64,000 nt of DNA from Apostichopus japonicus (Eukaryota > Echinodermata > Holothuroidea > Aspidochirotida > Stichopodidae): contig NC_092576.1 in the NCBI RefSeq assembly GCF_037975245.1, forward strand, positions 38,271,111-38,335,110, written 5' to 3'. Both the position numbers and the translations under genes were made by a program. Position 1 is the stretch's first letter, and each line of letters starts with the position of its first letter. The notes below the pieces were generated by a model. The model ran no database searches, was not told the DNA's origin, and saw nothing but the letters and a program-made list of their open reading frames with translations. Positions 14,946 to 27,108 of the stretch are shown piece after piece.

Positions 14946-15444
14946 AACCAAGTATTTCCCAAAAGTTTTTTTTCCATCCATAACCTTTTTGAAGATTGTC
15001 ACCAGTCACACATCATGTTCGACCTCATTGCATGTCCTATGGATGATTGCTTTTGTAGGTTATTCTACGTCACGGCCCACAATATCCGAAAGCCCCACTT
15101 TTGAAGGTTTTAAGCCCATTATTTGTTGAGAATTTGAAAATTCCCATTTCTCGTGAATAAAATCACCTCAGAACATACCCATAATGTTGCACAAAATTCA
15201 ATCTATGGACAAGCAATATAGAAAAACCTCCTGGAACCCCTAACAGACAGGTCAAAATTGCACGAGTAGAGGAAAGTATGATGAAGAATGTTGGTGAGGA
15301 AATTTTGGAAAATTCCGACACAGTTAATTTATTGGTGTACAAATATTGCAACCTCTTATAATGGCTATTATAAAACTGCGTCGAAGGAAATGAAAAATAG
15401 CAGATATTTCCGATATCAGGTATATCGAAACCGAACACAACACA

Positions 15445-15884
15445 CATATATAAGCGTAGGTCCCGTAGGAGGCGGGGACTGCAGCCCCCCGCCCCCCGCA
15501 ACCAAATTTTCCCCATTTTTCTGGCACCTACGAAAGTAAAATAAATAGCAATGAATAGCTTAAAAATGATCTCCTTGGTAATTAAAATAAAGTTCTAAGC
15601 TTGGCCGACATTACTACTGTAAAAGATAGTTTTGACATAAATGGATCTGTATGCTTTTTCTCCATCTACATAAGACATTGCGTTGTTTACATTAGCATCC
15701 GGCGGTATACTGTGCAACTTTGACGGACCGTACGGTAAACGATGGCATGCGATGTAATGACCAATATTGCCTATATGATATTGGCATCGACATGTTGAAT
15801 GCGCGCTTGGCGCGCGAAAAATTTTGGCTTTTTTTTCGGGCGAGTCGTTACAGCCCCAAATCCAGTCTGGCTCCTACGCCTTTG
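15445..15884. mobile_element. Short hAT-like element nested in the 14.8-16.6 kb unit
   Basis: The left end, CATATATAAGCGTAGG, resembles the left end of the element at 7949 (CATAGGCGTAGG). The right end, CTCCTACGCCTTTG, mirrors it. The flanks ACAACACA (15437-15444) and ACTACACA (15885-15892) agree at seven of eight bases, as expected for an aged 8-bp target duplication. It has no transposase. The element is about 440 bp. Confidence 0.45.
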
Positions 15885-16032
15885 ACTACACACATTGACA
15901 GTTTTTGAGGCTGTTCATCGTGGAACATGCATTTCAATGCTCATTGATATGATGTTATATCTGCTCTTTGCTTTACAAATTCGAACAGGCGTGTAGCGAG
16001 TAATTGCCAAGGGAGGGCGAAGCCTGTAGGCA

Positions 16033-16175
16033 AACTATCTAAGCGAAGCGCCACCATGAGTTGGCGCGAAGCGTACAAGAAAAATTTTGGCCGAAAATGC
16101 CTCCCAGATCGCTGGAAATGACACTTCCCAGGCCTTGTAAGTTGCATCTAAGCATTGTCTATTTTGAAATTACTA
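16033..16175 (+). repeat. Interspersed GC-rich hairpin core, copy 3
   Basis: It reads CTATCTAAGCGAAGCGCCAC and continues parallel to 8021-8165 for about 130 bp, including GGCCTTGTAAGTTGCATCTA (the copy at 8021 has GGCCTTGCAAGTTGCATCTA). It marks the same repeat family as the other two copies but in a different outer context. A CAGGCGTGTAGCGAG about 50 bp upstream may be the outer end of its own element. Confidence 0.75.
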
Positions 16176-16424
16176 GCGATGTCATAAAGAAAATTTGCTC
16201 GGGGGGGGGGCGGTCGCCCCCTTCCCGAAATGCGTTATGTTCCCCGACGACTCGGTCGAGTTCAAGTACATTAGTGAGAGAGGAAAAACGGAAACGTCAA
16301 AAATGGAGTTGTCGGGGTAAGGGGTAGTGTGAGGCGCACACCCCCTCCGTAATCCTTGATCTGTCACTGGCTACCCTGTGTATATAATAGGGATCTTTCT
16401 CTTCCCGAGGTCTTGGCTATCTTC

Positions 16425-16550
16425 TACTCCCTCCTTTTCTCCCTTTTCTCTCTTTTTTCTTTTCTTTTCCCTTCCTTCCTCTCCTCCTTTTCTTTTTTCC
16501 CCTCCTTTTCCCTTTTTTCTTCTCTTTTTTTTTCTCCTCTTTTCCTTACC
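16425..16550. repeat. Polypyrimidine (C/T) tract
   Basis: About 125 bp almost wholly C and T on the plus strand (mirror-repeat type). Predicted frames of Ser/Phe/Leu or Lys/Glu/Arg across it are compositional. Confidence 0.9.
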
Positions 16551-17154
16551 CGGGGGGCGCGCGCCCCCAACGCCCCCCCACCTGGATACGCACCTGATAA
16601 CATGCATACATCAAGAGCTATTTTGTTGCATGAGGCGGGTGGGGTGGTTGGGGTGGGAAGCAAAGGGTTGGAGTGGAGGAGGTGAAGAGAGGTTGTTAAT
16701 CAGAAGAGAGGAACGATAGTAGTATGACAGGAGACCTTGCTGAGTGTGTAGCTGTGGGATTGTGGGGGTGGAGTGGGTGGGGTGGGGTGCGTTGCAATGA
16801 ATGGTGTTATTAACAAGATAACTAAGTATTATAAACATAATAAATGGGGTAAGTGGTCCGGCATAATTGTAGAGGGTGCATTAAGGAAAGCTTATAGTAT
16901 TATAGTTGAGAGGGTTGCCATATGAATGGATGAAGAAAATAACAATCTGGTTAATGTTTATCACTGTTTTTTTTTTCCTCTCACTTAAACATGAACGTGC
17001 ATTACTTATCAGTTAATTCATATATTAATTATGAAGAGAGAGAGTCCTGATAAAACAATGAGCATGTTCCCCGTACCTTTTATATCTCATTTAATTTCTT
17101 TTGTTTAATCTATATGATCGAAGTGTGTACATATTTACTTTGGGTTCCTTTTGG

Positions 17155-17414
<260 letters not shown>

Positions 17415-17839
17415 CAGTAATGATGCCTCATTTATTGATATAATTATATCCTATTTTTTTATTATTATTATTTCTTGAGATATGTTATTGTTAAGTGTAA
17501 GCTAGGGCCTCATATCTCTTTATTTAAACAAATTTCATTCTTCTGAAGAATTAATAAGTCAATTATATGTGTTTTTGTCTCATCATGTCTCTGTTTTACT
17601 CTCCCATTAAACGTATTACTTACCTGATGACTGTTCTTTCATCGTTAGTTTATTTCTTTATCAAATCTCTTTTTCATTTCTTTTGTTTTACTACATATAT
17701 ATAAACCTATTCATGAACAACCTTCAGTAACTATTAAATATAACTATATCAATAATTCTTAGCTTGTTTACATCATTAGTATCAATGAGTTATTTAATTA
17801 ATGACTTATATTATATACATAACTATTAATTGTACTACC

Positions 17840-18048
17840 ACTAAGCCCTTGAATCTTTGAGAGTGTTGTAGATAGTTTAATATTCCATTAACTTCATGTT
17901 TATTCATTTCTCTCCCTTGCTCTGTCTGTATGTACATCCCCTCTATTGATGTTATGATTGGTAGAGAGAGACCAGAGGAGAGGATAATGTTCCCATCTTC
18001 ATCAATCTTACTAAAGGAATAGCCTAGATTCACACCGTATATGGGAAT
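17840..18048 (-). CDS. NLR LRR-like exon, Y type (copy B); donor lost
   Basis: A Y exon reading IPIYGVNLGYSFSKIDEDGN, then LSLPIITSIEGMYIQTEQGR and ILNYLQHSQRFKGL. The acceptor TTCTTCAG is intact. At the point where every other Y exon has GTAAG, this copy reads GGTAGT, so the normal donor is lost. If the exon is not spliced there, the frame reads on for 11 codons to a TAA at 17806-17808, which would make it a terminal exon. Alternatives are a one-base-shifted donor, which would break phase, or skipping. It follows the X exon at 20177-20296 in gene A. Confidence 0.6.
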
Positions 18049-20176
18049 CTGAAGAAATGAAAATAATAAACAGCATTAATATCATCAAGTGTGTTTACAG
18101 GATAAATACTCGAAATTATAACATTATAATTAACTTAGGAATACTAACTGTATTATTGTTTTAAATTCATATAAATCAAATGATAATTTGTTTATTTTAA
18201 TCATATGTTGTTACTGTTTTGTTGATTATATAATAATTAGTGGTTTGGAATTTTCTTTAAATGGTAACTTTATTTATAAAGTTTGTTAAATCTTCATTTT
18301 ATATTTATTTTTATTAAGCGATATTTGGTTGGGGTATTAGGAGGGTGCCTTAGTGTGGGGGAGGGCGTGGATATGGTTTACACTCGTGAATGTTATGTTG
18401 TTATTTTTCGAGGGGGTGAGAGATAAAAGAACCGATGGGTGACGTACTGGGTAGAGATGGGTGTGGTAGGGGTAAGGACGGCTTATACATATTAAATGCA
18501 ATTTGTGTTTTACGGGGAGGTGGAAATCTGAAGAAAGGAAAATAAGAAATATAACCATATAATAACGCTTTATCAGGATTTTAAGTTTAACACATATTTT
18601 ATTTTTAACTAGTATATTATTATGATCAAATACATGTATTTTGTTATGTTTTATCTTTAATGTGGCTTTATGGAGATTTTAATTTCACAATTGGATTATT
18701 CTTATGTTTACTGTTTTGTTTGTTAGTTACTATTTTTTGGGGGCGGAAGTTGTGAAAGTTTCTATTAATTTGATGACTAAAAGCAGAATTATTCGTTTTT
18801 CAGGATATTTTGCGTTTGAATTTAGAAGAGATGAAAGAATATCTTAAATTATTTTTAGTTTTTGTAGTTGAAGAAAATAATAACAACGTGTTTATTAATG
18901 TTGTTTTTTAGACTATTTTTTTTTTTAAATCCATTTGCCTACAAGTCAAGAATTGTTAAGATAAATAATGCTAGCAGCAGTTGTACTTTACTTGAAAACT
19001 ATAATCGTTTATTATGTTTGAAAATGAGGTATCCTTTAATCCTTGGATACAAACAATTGTTATTATTTACTTTTAATATGTATATTTACTCCTAAATTTA
19101 AACAAAGTTTATCAAATTATATCATTAGTGCATTGCTATTGAATTTGCGTTTGTTTTGAATAATGTACAAAAATTAACTTGCAAGCGATTTTAAAGTCAT
19201 TTGTTTATTAAGCATATCAAAACAATTCGTACATATTTGTTGTTGTTTACTGTTTACTTTGAAGACATAAAGTTTCTATTAAGGCAGATGAAGGAAATCT
19301 AGTCATGAGAGCAACTGGTGCTACATATTTTACAAATGTTTATATTTATTGTATAAGAGGAGGGTGACACTGTATTATAATTATTATTTTGTTTTAAAAG
19401 CACTTGTTATTACATATTTATTTTCAGTGTTGTTTAATTATTAATATTTCTTTATTCTCTGATCATCATCGTCACCACAGATATAAGTCGATTCAGGACT
19501 TACCATTTCATGACGAGGGTAACATTTGAGGGAATGGTAGGTTGGTTTTTATAGATATTTATATCAAGGTTGGACTGTATGTATGGTTATTATTTATTAA
19601 ATACAAGATGAGTGACAATTTGATGTCGGCGGTTGTATGGCCAGGGGGGTGGGTGTAGCAATGGTTTTTGGTGTTGTAAATATATAGATGATCATTTCTT
19701 AAAAGTCTCATTTTATTGACTTTACAAGTAAGTTGTATCATATTTAATGATTGAGGAAAACCGCTTTGTGCTTACCTAACCATCGCCACGAATTCAGTTA
19801 GATGTTTTAAATGTACTCCATGACTGGAGGGGTTGGAGTGGAGTGATATATATTGTTCAGGTTTTAGCTAAGGGTTATAGGAAGGTGAATAGTTTACTTT
19901 TCAGAGGAAGGTGATTTGTAATATTGACTTACACCATTAAAGACAGACAATTAGAGGGAGAAACAGGGATAGTAATGAATAGTTGTTATTATTTTTATAT
20001 TTGCTAATGTTTATGGTAAGACGTTATTGTACTTCTTTGTTTACAAACACATTACAATAAAGATTAAAGGTAAACATTTTTTAATTATGTTATCTTCTTC
20101 AAAATAAGGGATAGATTATGCAATAATACAATTCTACAAGTTCCGTACTCACGTGACCCATTGACGGTGTACTTAC

Positions 20177-20296
20177 GTTACGACATGACGCTTTCAGCAG
20201 GAGCTCTATGGCTGACCTCTGTACTGACAAACTCTCTTTGTTAGTGATGGTTACAGCTTGTGAGCACAACTCTGTAATAGTTTCAACATCATCAGC
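20177..20296 (-). CDS. NLR repeat-module exon, X type (copy B)
   Basis: A 120-nt exon, phase 0 to phase 0, with a TTTAATAG acceptor and a GTAAGTAC donor. It reads ADDVETITELCSQAVTITNK and ends SAIELLLKASCRN. In gene A it comes after Z2 (21058-21003, ending in phase 0) and before Y (18048), so the frame is continuous. It has the same length as the X exons of copy A and gene B, and it resembles the end of the NACHT exon. Confidence 0.7.
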
Positions 20297-20388
20297 CTAT
20301 TAAACAAGATAAACATCGTTTTAGTGATAACAGATGAGAAATGCCAAGATATAGAATGCTAACTATTTATGAAAATACTATTATATGG

Positions 20389-20612
20389 CTTAATTTCAGT
20401 GTAAGAAAGGGTAAATTTCAGTCCTGTTACACTGTAATCATTAAGTCTAGCTGGACTAAAAATCAGTCGTTTTACAGACTGAAAATTTTCAGTCCTTCCT
20501 TAGACTGAATTTCAGTCTGAAGGAACTGGTACCTCAGTTCGTCTGCTATTAGACTGAAATTTCAGTCTTTTAGACTGAAATTTCAGTCTTTAAATTTAAG
20601 AGAGTAGTCCGT
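20389..20612. mobile_element. Small palindrome-rich insertion (MITE-like)
   Basis: About 200 bp built from repeats of the self-complementary unit AGACTGAAATTTCAGTCT and partial versions (TCAGTCC, GACTGAAAATTTTCAGTC). It is absent from the matching place in segmental copy A (near 6100-6118), so it looks like an insertion. No clear target duplication was found, and the ends are approximate. Confidence 0.55.
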
Positions 20613-21002
20613 ACAATAATAAATATTATCTTCCTGTAATGTGTGATGAGGCACGATGGTTTTAACTTGTACAATACATATATAACTTGCGTAAGGGACC
20701 AACTCCTGAAATCCGATTAGTCAAAACACTATTATGCCTCATATAGCATAGCCATGATGACCAGTCGTCCTTTAGGGATGAATTAATTAGTGCAAGTATA
20801 AACGATTGATATTTAATAGTATTTTACTGTCGATGGAAAACATGTTTAAGGGAAAAATAAACAGCATGATGCTCATTATTATTACCTCCCCGGTTCACAT
20901 ACCCCCTTTTCGCCCGTCCCCCTTCTACCCATGCACACCAACACACGCAAACACAACCCATCCAAGCAAATTTAATTCAAACAGAACAAACGTCTAACCA
21001 AC

Positions 21003-21058
21003 CTTCTTCCATCGACCGGATTGAAGATCAAGATAACAGGCATTACTCGGCCACAAAA
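21003..21058 (-). CDS. NLR linker exon, Z2 type (gene A)
   Basis: The exon follows a GTTTTCCAG acceptor, starts two bases into a codon and ends in phase 0: LWPSNACYLDLQSGRWKK. The donor is a weak GTTGGT. It corresponds to the gene B exon at 39916-40004 (FWKPLDYEFALKCVSGKWKI) but is 11 codons shorter at the end. If the weak donor is not used, the frame closes at a TAG after two more codons. Joined to Z1 it restores a valine codon (G plus TT), exactly as in gene B (G plus TG). Confidence 0.55.
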
Positions 21059-21592
21059 CTGGAAAACAAAATAAATAATAAATCAGCAAAGTATATTTAT
21101 TAACTTAACCAAAGCTATGTATTTATGACTCTCAATAAACTGAAACTAAGCTAACTATTTGGTAATATAGATATATTATACAATTAACAGTTTTTTTTTT
21201 CCTGCAGGATTTTCATTAAGGATCACACTGACCTACCATCACCATGACATTCGCCGAACATTCCCTCATACGAATGAGCTAAACCTATCTTACACTTTAA
21301 CAATTTTGAATTGTTTTTTAACCAAATACTATGTATCATCATTTTTACAATAAAAGCAGAACAATTAGTAACATATATCAAATTGAAAGAAAGGATCTCG
21401 GTACATGCTGAATGGCAGTAAATATTTATTTACTATTTTAAACTGTTTAACCTTGGAAGGATTTCTCTGCGTAATCGCCACAACGCAGTAGAGTAGTTTA
21501 ATATCATTGTGGTATAACAAGTGTTTATTACATTACACAGTCTGTACTGTAACCAGTATATATTATATTGTGACATACTGTAGTGTAAAACC

Positions 21593-22451
21593 CCGGTAAC
21601 ACGTACATTTTTTTCAGATATTACGATGTTCCGACCATGGTCCGACCATGGTACGGTTTGCGTGTGACCGCTCTCTACTATGGTCTGACGATCTCCCGAC
21701 CATCGTCTACTAAAGATGGTAATTAGCATCGTTAACACTGGCCTCGGCCGGAAATCCCCGATTTCAATCGCTTGACATAGCGACGCGTGCCTAGATACAT
21801 ATGATGTAAACAACACAAACCTGCACTGCATACAGCACACTGTACATACACACGTACGGTTTCCACAAACAACACGACAGTCAACACTCCGAACAATTGG
21901 ACAAGACATATCGCAATGGCTGCCACTACTCGCGGTAAAACCTGGGAGGAACAAGAAGTCCTGGCACTAATTGATATATTTTTGGGGGGAAGAAGAAACA
22001 GAGTTTGGTGAACAACACCGTCAGGAATAAGGAGGTATTTAGTAAGCGTTCGGATATGATGGCGAGAGAGGAATACGAACGAACGCACACGGAGATATGG
22101 ACCAAACTCAACAATTTAAAGAGCTGGTATAAAAGACAGATGGTGTCAATAAGAATCAATGAAAGCGCTATGGCAAATTGAGCTTCCATCGCCATCAACT
22201 ACTACTTACAACTAAAAAAAAACGCGAAACATGGTCAATTCCGTGACCCTTGACCGACCCAACGCAACAGCGCATGATAGATTTGCAAAAGCATAATTAA
22301 CTCACTGATGTATGTGTCCGCGAATAACGATCGTCCGAATATAGTACAAAGTCATGTGGGTACGTGTGACTGCTACCGTAGTTAATTTAATATGGTCAGA
22401 CTATAGTTAAGAAACGATGGTCGGAAGATGCAATGTTATAAGTGTGACCGG
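21593..22451. mobile_element. Harbinger/PIF-like DNA transposon remnant
   Basis: The left end reads CCCCGGTAACACGTA. The right end, read on the other strand, gives TCCCGGTCACACTTA. Both are followed inward by CCGACCAT-type subterminal repeats (GGTCCGACCATGG near 21650, and the inverse of CCGACCAT near 22420). The interior carries a broken Myb/SANT-like frame of the sort that accompanies Harbinger transposases, but no transposase. A 3-bp target duplication could not be settled by eye. It lies just downstream (minus strand) of the Z1 exon, within an intron of gene A. Confidence 0.55.
21916..22181 (+). pseudogene. Broken Myb/SANT-like (trihelix) DNA-binding ORF of the transposon
   Basis: It starts at MAATTRGKTWEEQEVLALID. 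After a break near 21985-22010 it resumes as VRNKEVFSKRSDMMAREEYE and RTHTEIWTKLNNLKSWYKRQ. The spacing of W-E-E-L, R-N-K-x-V and the closing K-I/L-x-N-L-K-x-W-Y-K matches the Myb/SANT-like domain common in Harbinger-associated proteins, and also in related MADF/trihelix proteins. The break removes any full-length product. Confidence 0.55.
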
Positions 22452-22486
22452 GATCTTAGTCATACCTTGTACACACACAGCCATAC

Positions 22487-22563
22487 CTTGTACATTCTGT
22501 CTTTTTAATTCTTCTGGGATTTTCTCTGGTCCGATTGATGCAGGTAGTGTGCAGTTAGCAAAC
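22487..22563 (-). CDS. NLR linker exon, Z1 type (gene A)
   Basis: A 77-nt exon with acceptor ATATCACAG and donor GTATGG. Read from its second base it gives FANCTLPASIGPEKIPEELK then RQNVQ. It has exactly the length of the gene B exon at 40190-40266 and shares the FxxCxLPASI motif. Its first base completes a codon begun by the Y exon at 24518-24729 (TG plus G, tryptophan), and its last base joins Z2. The function of this segment is not known to me. In both genes it sits between LRR-like units. Confidence 0.6.
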
Positions 22564-22775
22564 CTGTGATATTAAAGTAAAAATATCATGTCATCGTGTG
22601 TTTCTCTTTAAATTCTAACAACCAGCTGACCGTACTATAGCCTTTAACCCTTATAATAAACAGAGACTTCCTCATTACATTGTATCAACAAAATGCAAAT
22701 ATTTGCAATTAAGATAACATAGTTCTATTGCATATACCAACGTATAAAATTCAATATTTTAAGTACTGCATTTAG

Positions 22776-23016
22776 ATGCTTGCACGGAAAGGCACCCTCT
22801 TACCTGTCTGAGTTGATCACACCTCGAGTACCAAAACACACCCTTCGCCCGCCTATTACTCTCGTTCTACCCAGCACAAATAACAAGAAGCACTATGGCC
22901 CCGCAGCTTTTTCTCTCGCTGCACCTGATCTATTGAACGGGCTTCCATCTGAAATTCACTTAATCACAGACTTCACCTCCTTTAAATCACGCCAAAAAAC
23001 GCATCTTTCATTATAA
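22776..23016 (+). pseudogene. LINE reverse transcriptase C-terminal end (CR1/L2-like)
   Basis: It reads LHGKAPSYLSELITPRVPKH, then YGPAAFSLAAPDLLNGLPSE and FKSRQKTHLSL. This is the usual end of CR1/L2/Rex-type LINE polyproteins (AP-YL-x-L-I, then AF-x-AP-x-LWN-x-LP). Only the last 80 or so codons remain, as expected for a 5'-truncated insertion. It lies antisense within gene A, upstream of Z1. Confidence 0.75.
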
Positions 23017-24065
23017 TGTTTACCGACAGGCACGTAGTGTACATTTCACTATGTTCATTGTATCATTTGTATATGACCTGTCAATCACATTGCAATGCGT
23101 CACGTGGTTGAACACATGCACAGCTAAAGTACGTATTCTCATTCATCTCTTAGTTACCGTGAATATATCAAACAAATGTGTGCTGAAGGTCACCTTGACA
23201 ATCGGTAATCTTGTACCTCTCTGTTTTACGACAATGTAGCCAAGAACTAACAATATAGTTTTCTTTCATTTAATTATTTAAAACAAATAAAATCGTCTTG
23301 TTTAATTGTTAATGTTTATCTTCATACATATTTTCACACCCAACAGGACTCTTTTTTAGGTCATAAATTACTACAAAATCATTATTCCGATGTTTGGAGT
23401 TTCTTTGGCTTTTGATTTTAACTGTCAATAAAGGAACAACACAATATTTTTTACGCTTAAAACACAAATTGTATGCACGATTTACGCAATGTCTCATTGG
23501 TTTTATTGTCAACCAACTGTTAATTGGTAATGGTGACTTTCTTGAAGTCATAATATATCTTTGAAATTTCGTGGAATTATTTAAGGTGATTTGTTTTTTA
23601 AGGATTTTTTGTCTTGTAATTGCCACTAAATATTGTTCAGTGATGTAATGTCTAAAATGTATAAAGAAAAAAAAAACAACCGGTTGCCAATACTTCTCTT
23701 ATTTTTACTTATATTTGGCATAATTTAAACCATGATTTGAATAGAAAATAGGCGTGGTTTGTCATACTCAGTATCGCGATATCTGTTTGACGAATTTACT
23801 GCGCTCCACTCATACGTATCTCCGTTCTACAACATATTTATAAAATAAAGCTTTATAAACGACCTTGTTGAACTTCATGTATGACGATTTTTAAGATTCT
23901 GTGTGTTTAGGATTTGTTGGTTTTAAAGATGCATTTTGCTTTCACTGGTTCATTTTCTTTTTATGTTTTAAGTAATAAACATATCGATTGTTAACGTGTT
24001 TGCTTTACTATTAGTTTTATGATCTTATATTTATTAGTTTATATTTTTATATTGCATTGTATATT

Positions 24066-24125
24066 ATAGATCATCTGTAAAGCGCACATGTACATCGTTC
24101 GTAGTGCGCTATACAAGAATATGAT
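24066..24125 (+). mobile_element. LINE 3'-end motif
   Basis: TGTAAAGCGCACATGTACAT followed by TAGTGCGCTATACAAGAAT resembles the stem-loop end (GTAAAGCGC...GCGCTATATAAG) common to many CR1/L2-type LINEs. The two GCGC parts can pair. It may be the 3' end of the LINE beginning at 22776 (with a 1-kb 3' untranslated region) or of a separate insertion. Confidence 0.5.
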
Positions 24126-24517
24126 ACATCACATTACATTATACGGTTATGTGAATATATTCAGCCTCATTGAGTTTTCAGAAAATAAAAATATGCAATT
24201 TAACTTATATAAAGAAAATGCAGTAAAGTTTTTTTTTCTGGTAGGGGAAACCCTTTTTTCCCTAATTTAATTATTCATCTAATTTAATTTCACCTGAAAA
24301 ATAAGTGAAGTATTTGAATTAATTTCCAATATTCATACTCCCCCTCCCCGGCTCAACCAACCTTTCCCCTTATGATGGCATCTTTGATATTGTTTGTTTA
24401 TTACCTATTATCGGTTCCTTTGATTACTTAATTAAAATATTGATTAATTTCTCCATTTTTTGTAATTATCCCAGACTTTCCTTTCCTCATTTTCATTCTA
24501 TCTGTTAAGTTACTTAC

Positions 24518-24729
24518 CAAAGTTTTCTGAATTTCTCAGACGGCAGTACATAGTTCAATAATCCTACAATGTCTTCCTCAGTAAGTTCTGGTTGGTAGTC
24601 AGTGTCTGCATTCACCAATAACTTCTCCAGTGATGAGAGGCTTGGTAGAGCAATACCAGACTGGAGGATGATGGTATTGTTGTCAACTTTTCTGAAGGAC
24701 CACCGCAGCTCTAGACCAGATATTGGTAT
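24518..24729 (-). CDS. NLR LRR-like exon, first Y of gene A
   Basis: A 212-nt exon with a TTCTTCAG acceptor and a GTAAGTAA donor, fully open: IPISGLELRWSFRKVDNNTI, then LQSGIALPSLSSLEKLLV and TEEDIVGLLNYVLPSEKFRK. It shows the LxxL...L pattern of a leucine-rich-repeat strand followed by a helix, as in NLR sensor arrays. It starts in phase 0, matching the phase-0 donor of the NACHT exon at 29031, and ends two bases into a codon that Z1 completes. Of all the Y exons here it is the most regular, with no damage. Confidence 0.7.
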
Positions 24730-25302
24730 CTGAAGAAAGATTGATAAAATAATAAACTGTAGTTTAGATGCATGACTTCATTGACACTCACTACTATTGA
24801 CCATACTTATCGCTATTAACAGGGTATCATTTAAAGAACTTCAAAAGAAAGCAATAATAATGTAACCTGTCCCTCTCCAAAGAAAAACCCTACACAAAAA
24901 GCGAAATAAGAAATTAATAAATAAATATAAATATACAATGAATAAGAATATATTCAACTAACTATTGATGCGTAGATACCGCGAGTACGTAGAAAAGTCA
25001 AGTATGATTTAGACTGAAAAGATCTGCTAAATAAAGAAATAGCCTCCAAGATCAATTTATACAAGTGATTGCAGATCTCGAATAAGTCATTTAGGCTAAT
25101 CTATTGTCATCTGCCCTTCAACCCCCCCCCCCCCCCAAGTCCTAACAGAATAACGCAACAGAACAACACATATGCCTGCTTTAATTTGTCTTTATCATAG
25201 CTTGGTCTTCAAACACGCACTTATGTGTACCAAATAAAATAACATGCCAAGAAGTAAATAATAAAATCGTTAAAATTAAATATTGTATTTGTGAAAATTA
25301 AA

Positions 25303-26190
25303 CTATTTTTGTGTCACGTCTGTACACTCATCGATCATCACATTAGTATAAGCGCGGTTGATAACGCTTCAACTTTCATACAGTAACGATAAGAACGAAC
25401 TTTCCCTATCCACACATACGGAGTAAGCACGACCGACACACGCCAGTGTATACCGCTTACAAGCAACGTCACGTAAACGCTATTTCATATAATGATTGTG
25501 CAACACATTCCACGCCTATGAATTTGTCTATGCAATGTTTGTTGTAGTCTAATTCTTTGTCGTGTATACTCTGGAGCAGTAGTTCAACTAGGCCTATTAT
25601 ACATTACGTTACAGCATTACCCACCCCCCCCCCACTCTTCCTCTGCTCCGAATGAACTTTACATAACAAACAATAACTAACATGAATGGTTTAGAACATG
25701 TAAACAGTATTTGTTTTAATTCTCGTTATATCTTTCTGGGTAAACGAACCAACACTCATCTGTACCAGTCTTGCATAATTACATGGTAAGAGATAAGTTA
25801 GAAAATATTGTGTTGACATTACATGATATTTGTGAAATAGAATTTTATATTACTTTCCCCGTTTGTCGTTCCCTACTATGTACACTCATCGATCATTACA
25901 TTAGCATGAGCGTGATCAATCAGGCCTTGACCTATATACAGTCATCGCGAGAACTAACTGTTCGCCCCGACACATGCAGAGTAAATACAATTGACACAAA
26001 CAAGCCCGTATGTACCGCTTACAAGCTACCGCCACGTAAACTCTGGTCAGACGCTAGTTTTAAATTAAATATTTGTTTTGTGATAACTGTAAAACAAATT
26101 CAATGCTTATGATATTCTCTTGAAAAATGTTTGTTGTAGGCTCATTCTTTGCCGTGTTTAAATTAGTAGACTATTGTGCAGCTGCAAATG
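25303..26190. repeat. Diverged tandem duplication, two units of about 0.3 kb spaced 0.56-0.59 kb
   Basis: The sequence from TGTACACTCATCGATCA at 25321 to TGTTTGTTGTAG near 25547 recurs from 25879 to about 26140 with many substitutions. Shared parts include TACCGCTTACAAGC and CACGTAAAC. It lies in the intron of gene A between the NACHT exon and the first Y exon. Open frames across it differ between copies, so no coding role is inferred. Confidence 0.7.
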
Positions 26191-26399
26191 TCATAACTTA
26201 CAGCATAATAATTGCTACAGTAATTATCTTTGCTAAAAATGAGCGGCATTATCCGAATCCATGTATCACTACCATTCTCAATGTAACCTCACCACTAAAT
26301 CAATTATCACTACCAGTACCAGGACTAACACGTCTCTCACTCTCAGTATGCCTGATAGGAGTAGGGCGCACTAATATGTTACTCGGTCTCTAAACCTAC

Positions 26400-27028
26400 G
26401 GATTATTGTCAATAATTAATAACTGTTATTATAAAAAAAAAAGTTATATTCCTTAACACAAGTCATTTCAATTAGCCTACAGCCATATTTTACGACCTGT
26501 GGTAATATCCTAGCCTATCTTGACAGAAATAAACAAACCTATTACTAGTAGCTTAACCATCCAGAATTGCTGTACATAACTAGCAGTACTATAATTAAAC
26601 TTACCCTGGAAGAAAGAATTTTTTTAGTAGGATAATATCCTAGTAGACTTAATGTATGCTAACTGCGTATACATTCCAAATAAAAGTTTCGTTTTCAACA
26701 CAGTCAAAACACCGTTATATACTTTTTAAGAAAAAGTCACCCAGGAAAGAACCTGGGCACGAAAACCAAACTACCAAACGACTGATCCACTCTCAGCCCC
26801 AGTCCCCTTGCATCAAGACTGTGACTGTGTGGTCATCGTCGGGTGTGCATCACCATTCCCGAAGGGAGCAGATACTACACATGATCTTATCCAAAAGGCC
26901 GAGAAGCGATATACCGTTATATTGTAATGATCGATGCGCCTGCATTGACGCGGCAGGCTGAATGGCTGAAATACCAACACAGGCTTACGTTACTGTAGTA
27001 GTTGTTATGTTTTAATTGAACAGGTGTC

Positions 27029-27108
<80 letters not shown>

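Larger units (their letters stand above)
14767..16596. mobile_element. DNA transposon-like unit with 16-bp terminal inverted repeats
   Basis: The left end is CAGGCGCGTATCCAGG (14767-14782). The right end, 16581-16596, is the inverse of CAGGTGCGTATCCAGG: 15 of 16 bases agree. Both ends abut ATAAC (14762-14766 and 16597-16601), a possible 5-bp target duplication. G/C-rich CCCGGGGGGCGCG stretches follow both ends. No intact transposase frame is visible, so it is non-autonomous or decayed. Another short element (15445-15884) and two copies of the hairpin core lie inside. It is also possible that two related elements lie side by side and only the outer ends are preserved. Confidence 0.6.

Noticed and set aside
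16356-16719. Overlapping Ser/Phe/Leu and Lys/Glu/Arg frames
   Set aside because: Polypyrimidine tract inside a transposon-like unit.
21433-22198. Three overlapping minus-strand frames of 90-173 codons
   Set aside because: Antisense to the Harbinger-like remnant and its Myb-like ORF; no recognisable domain.
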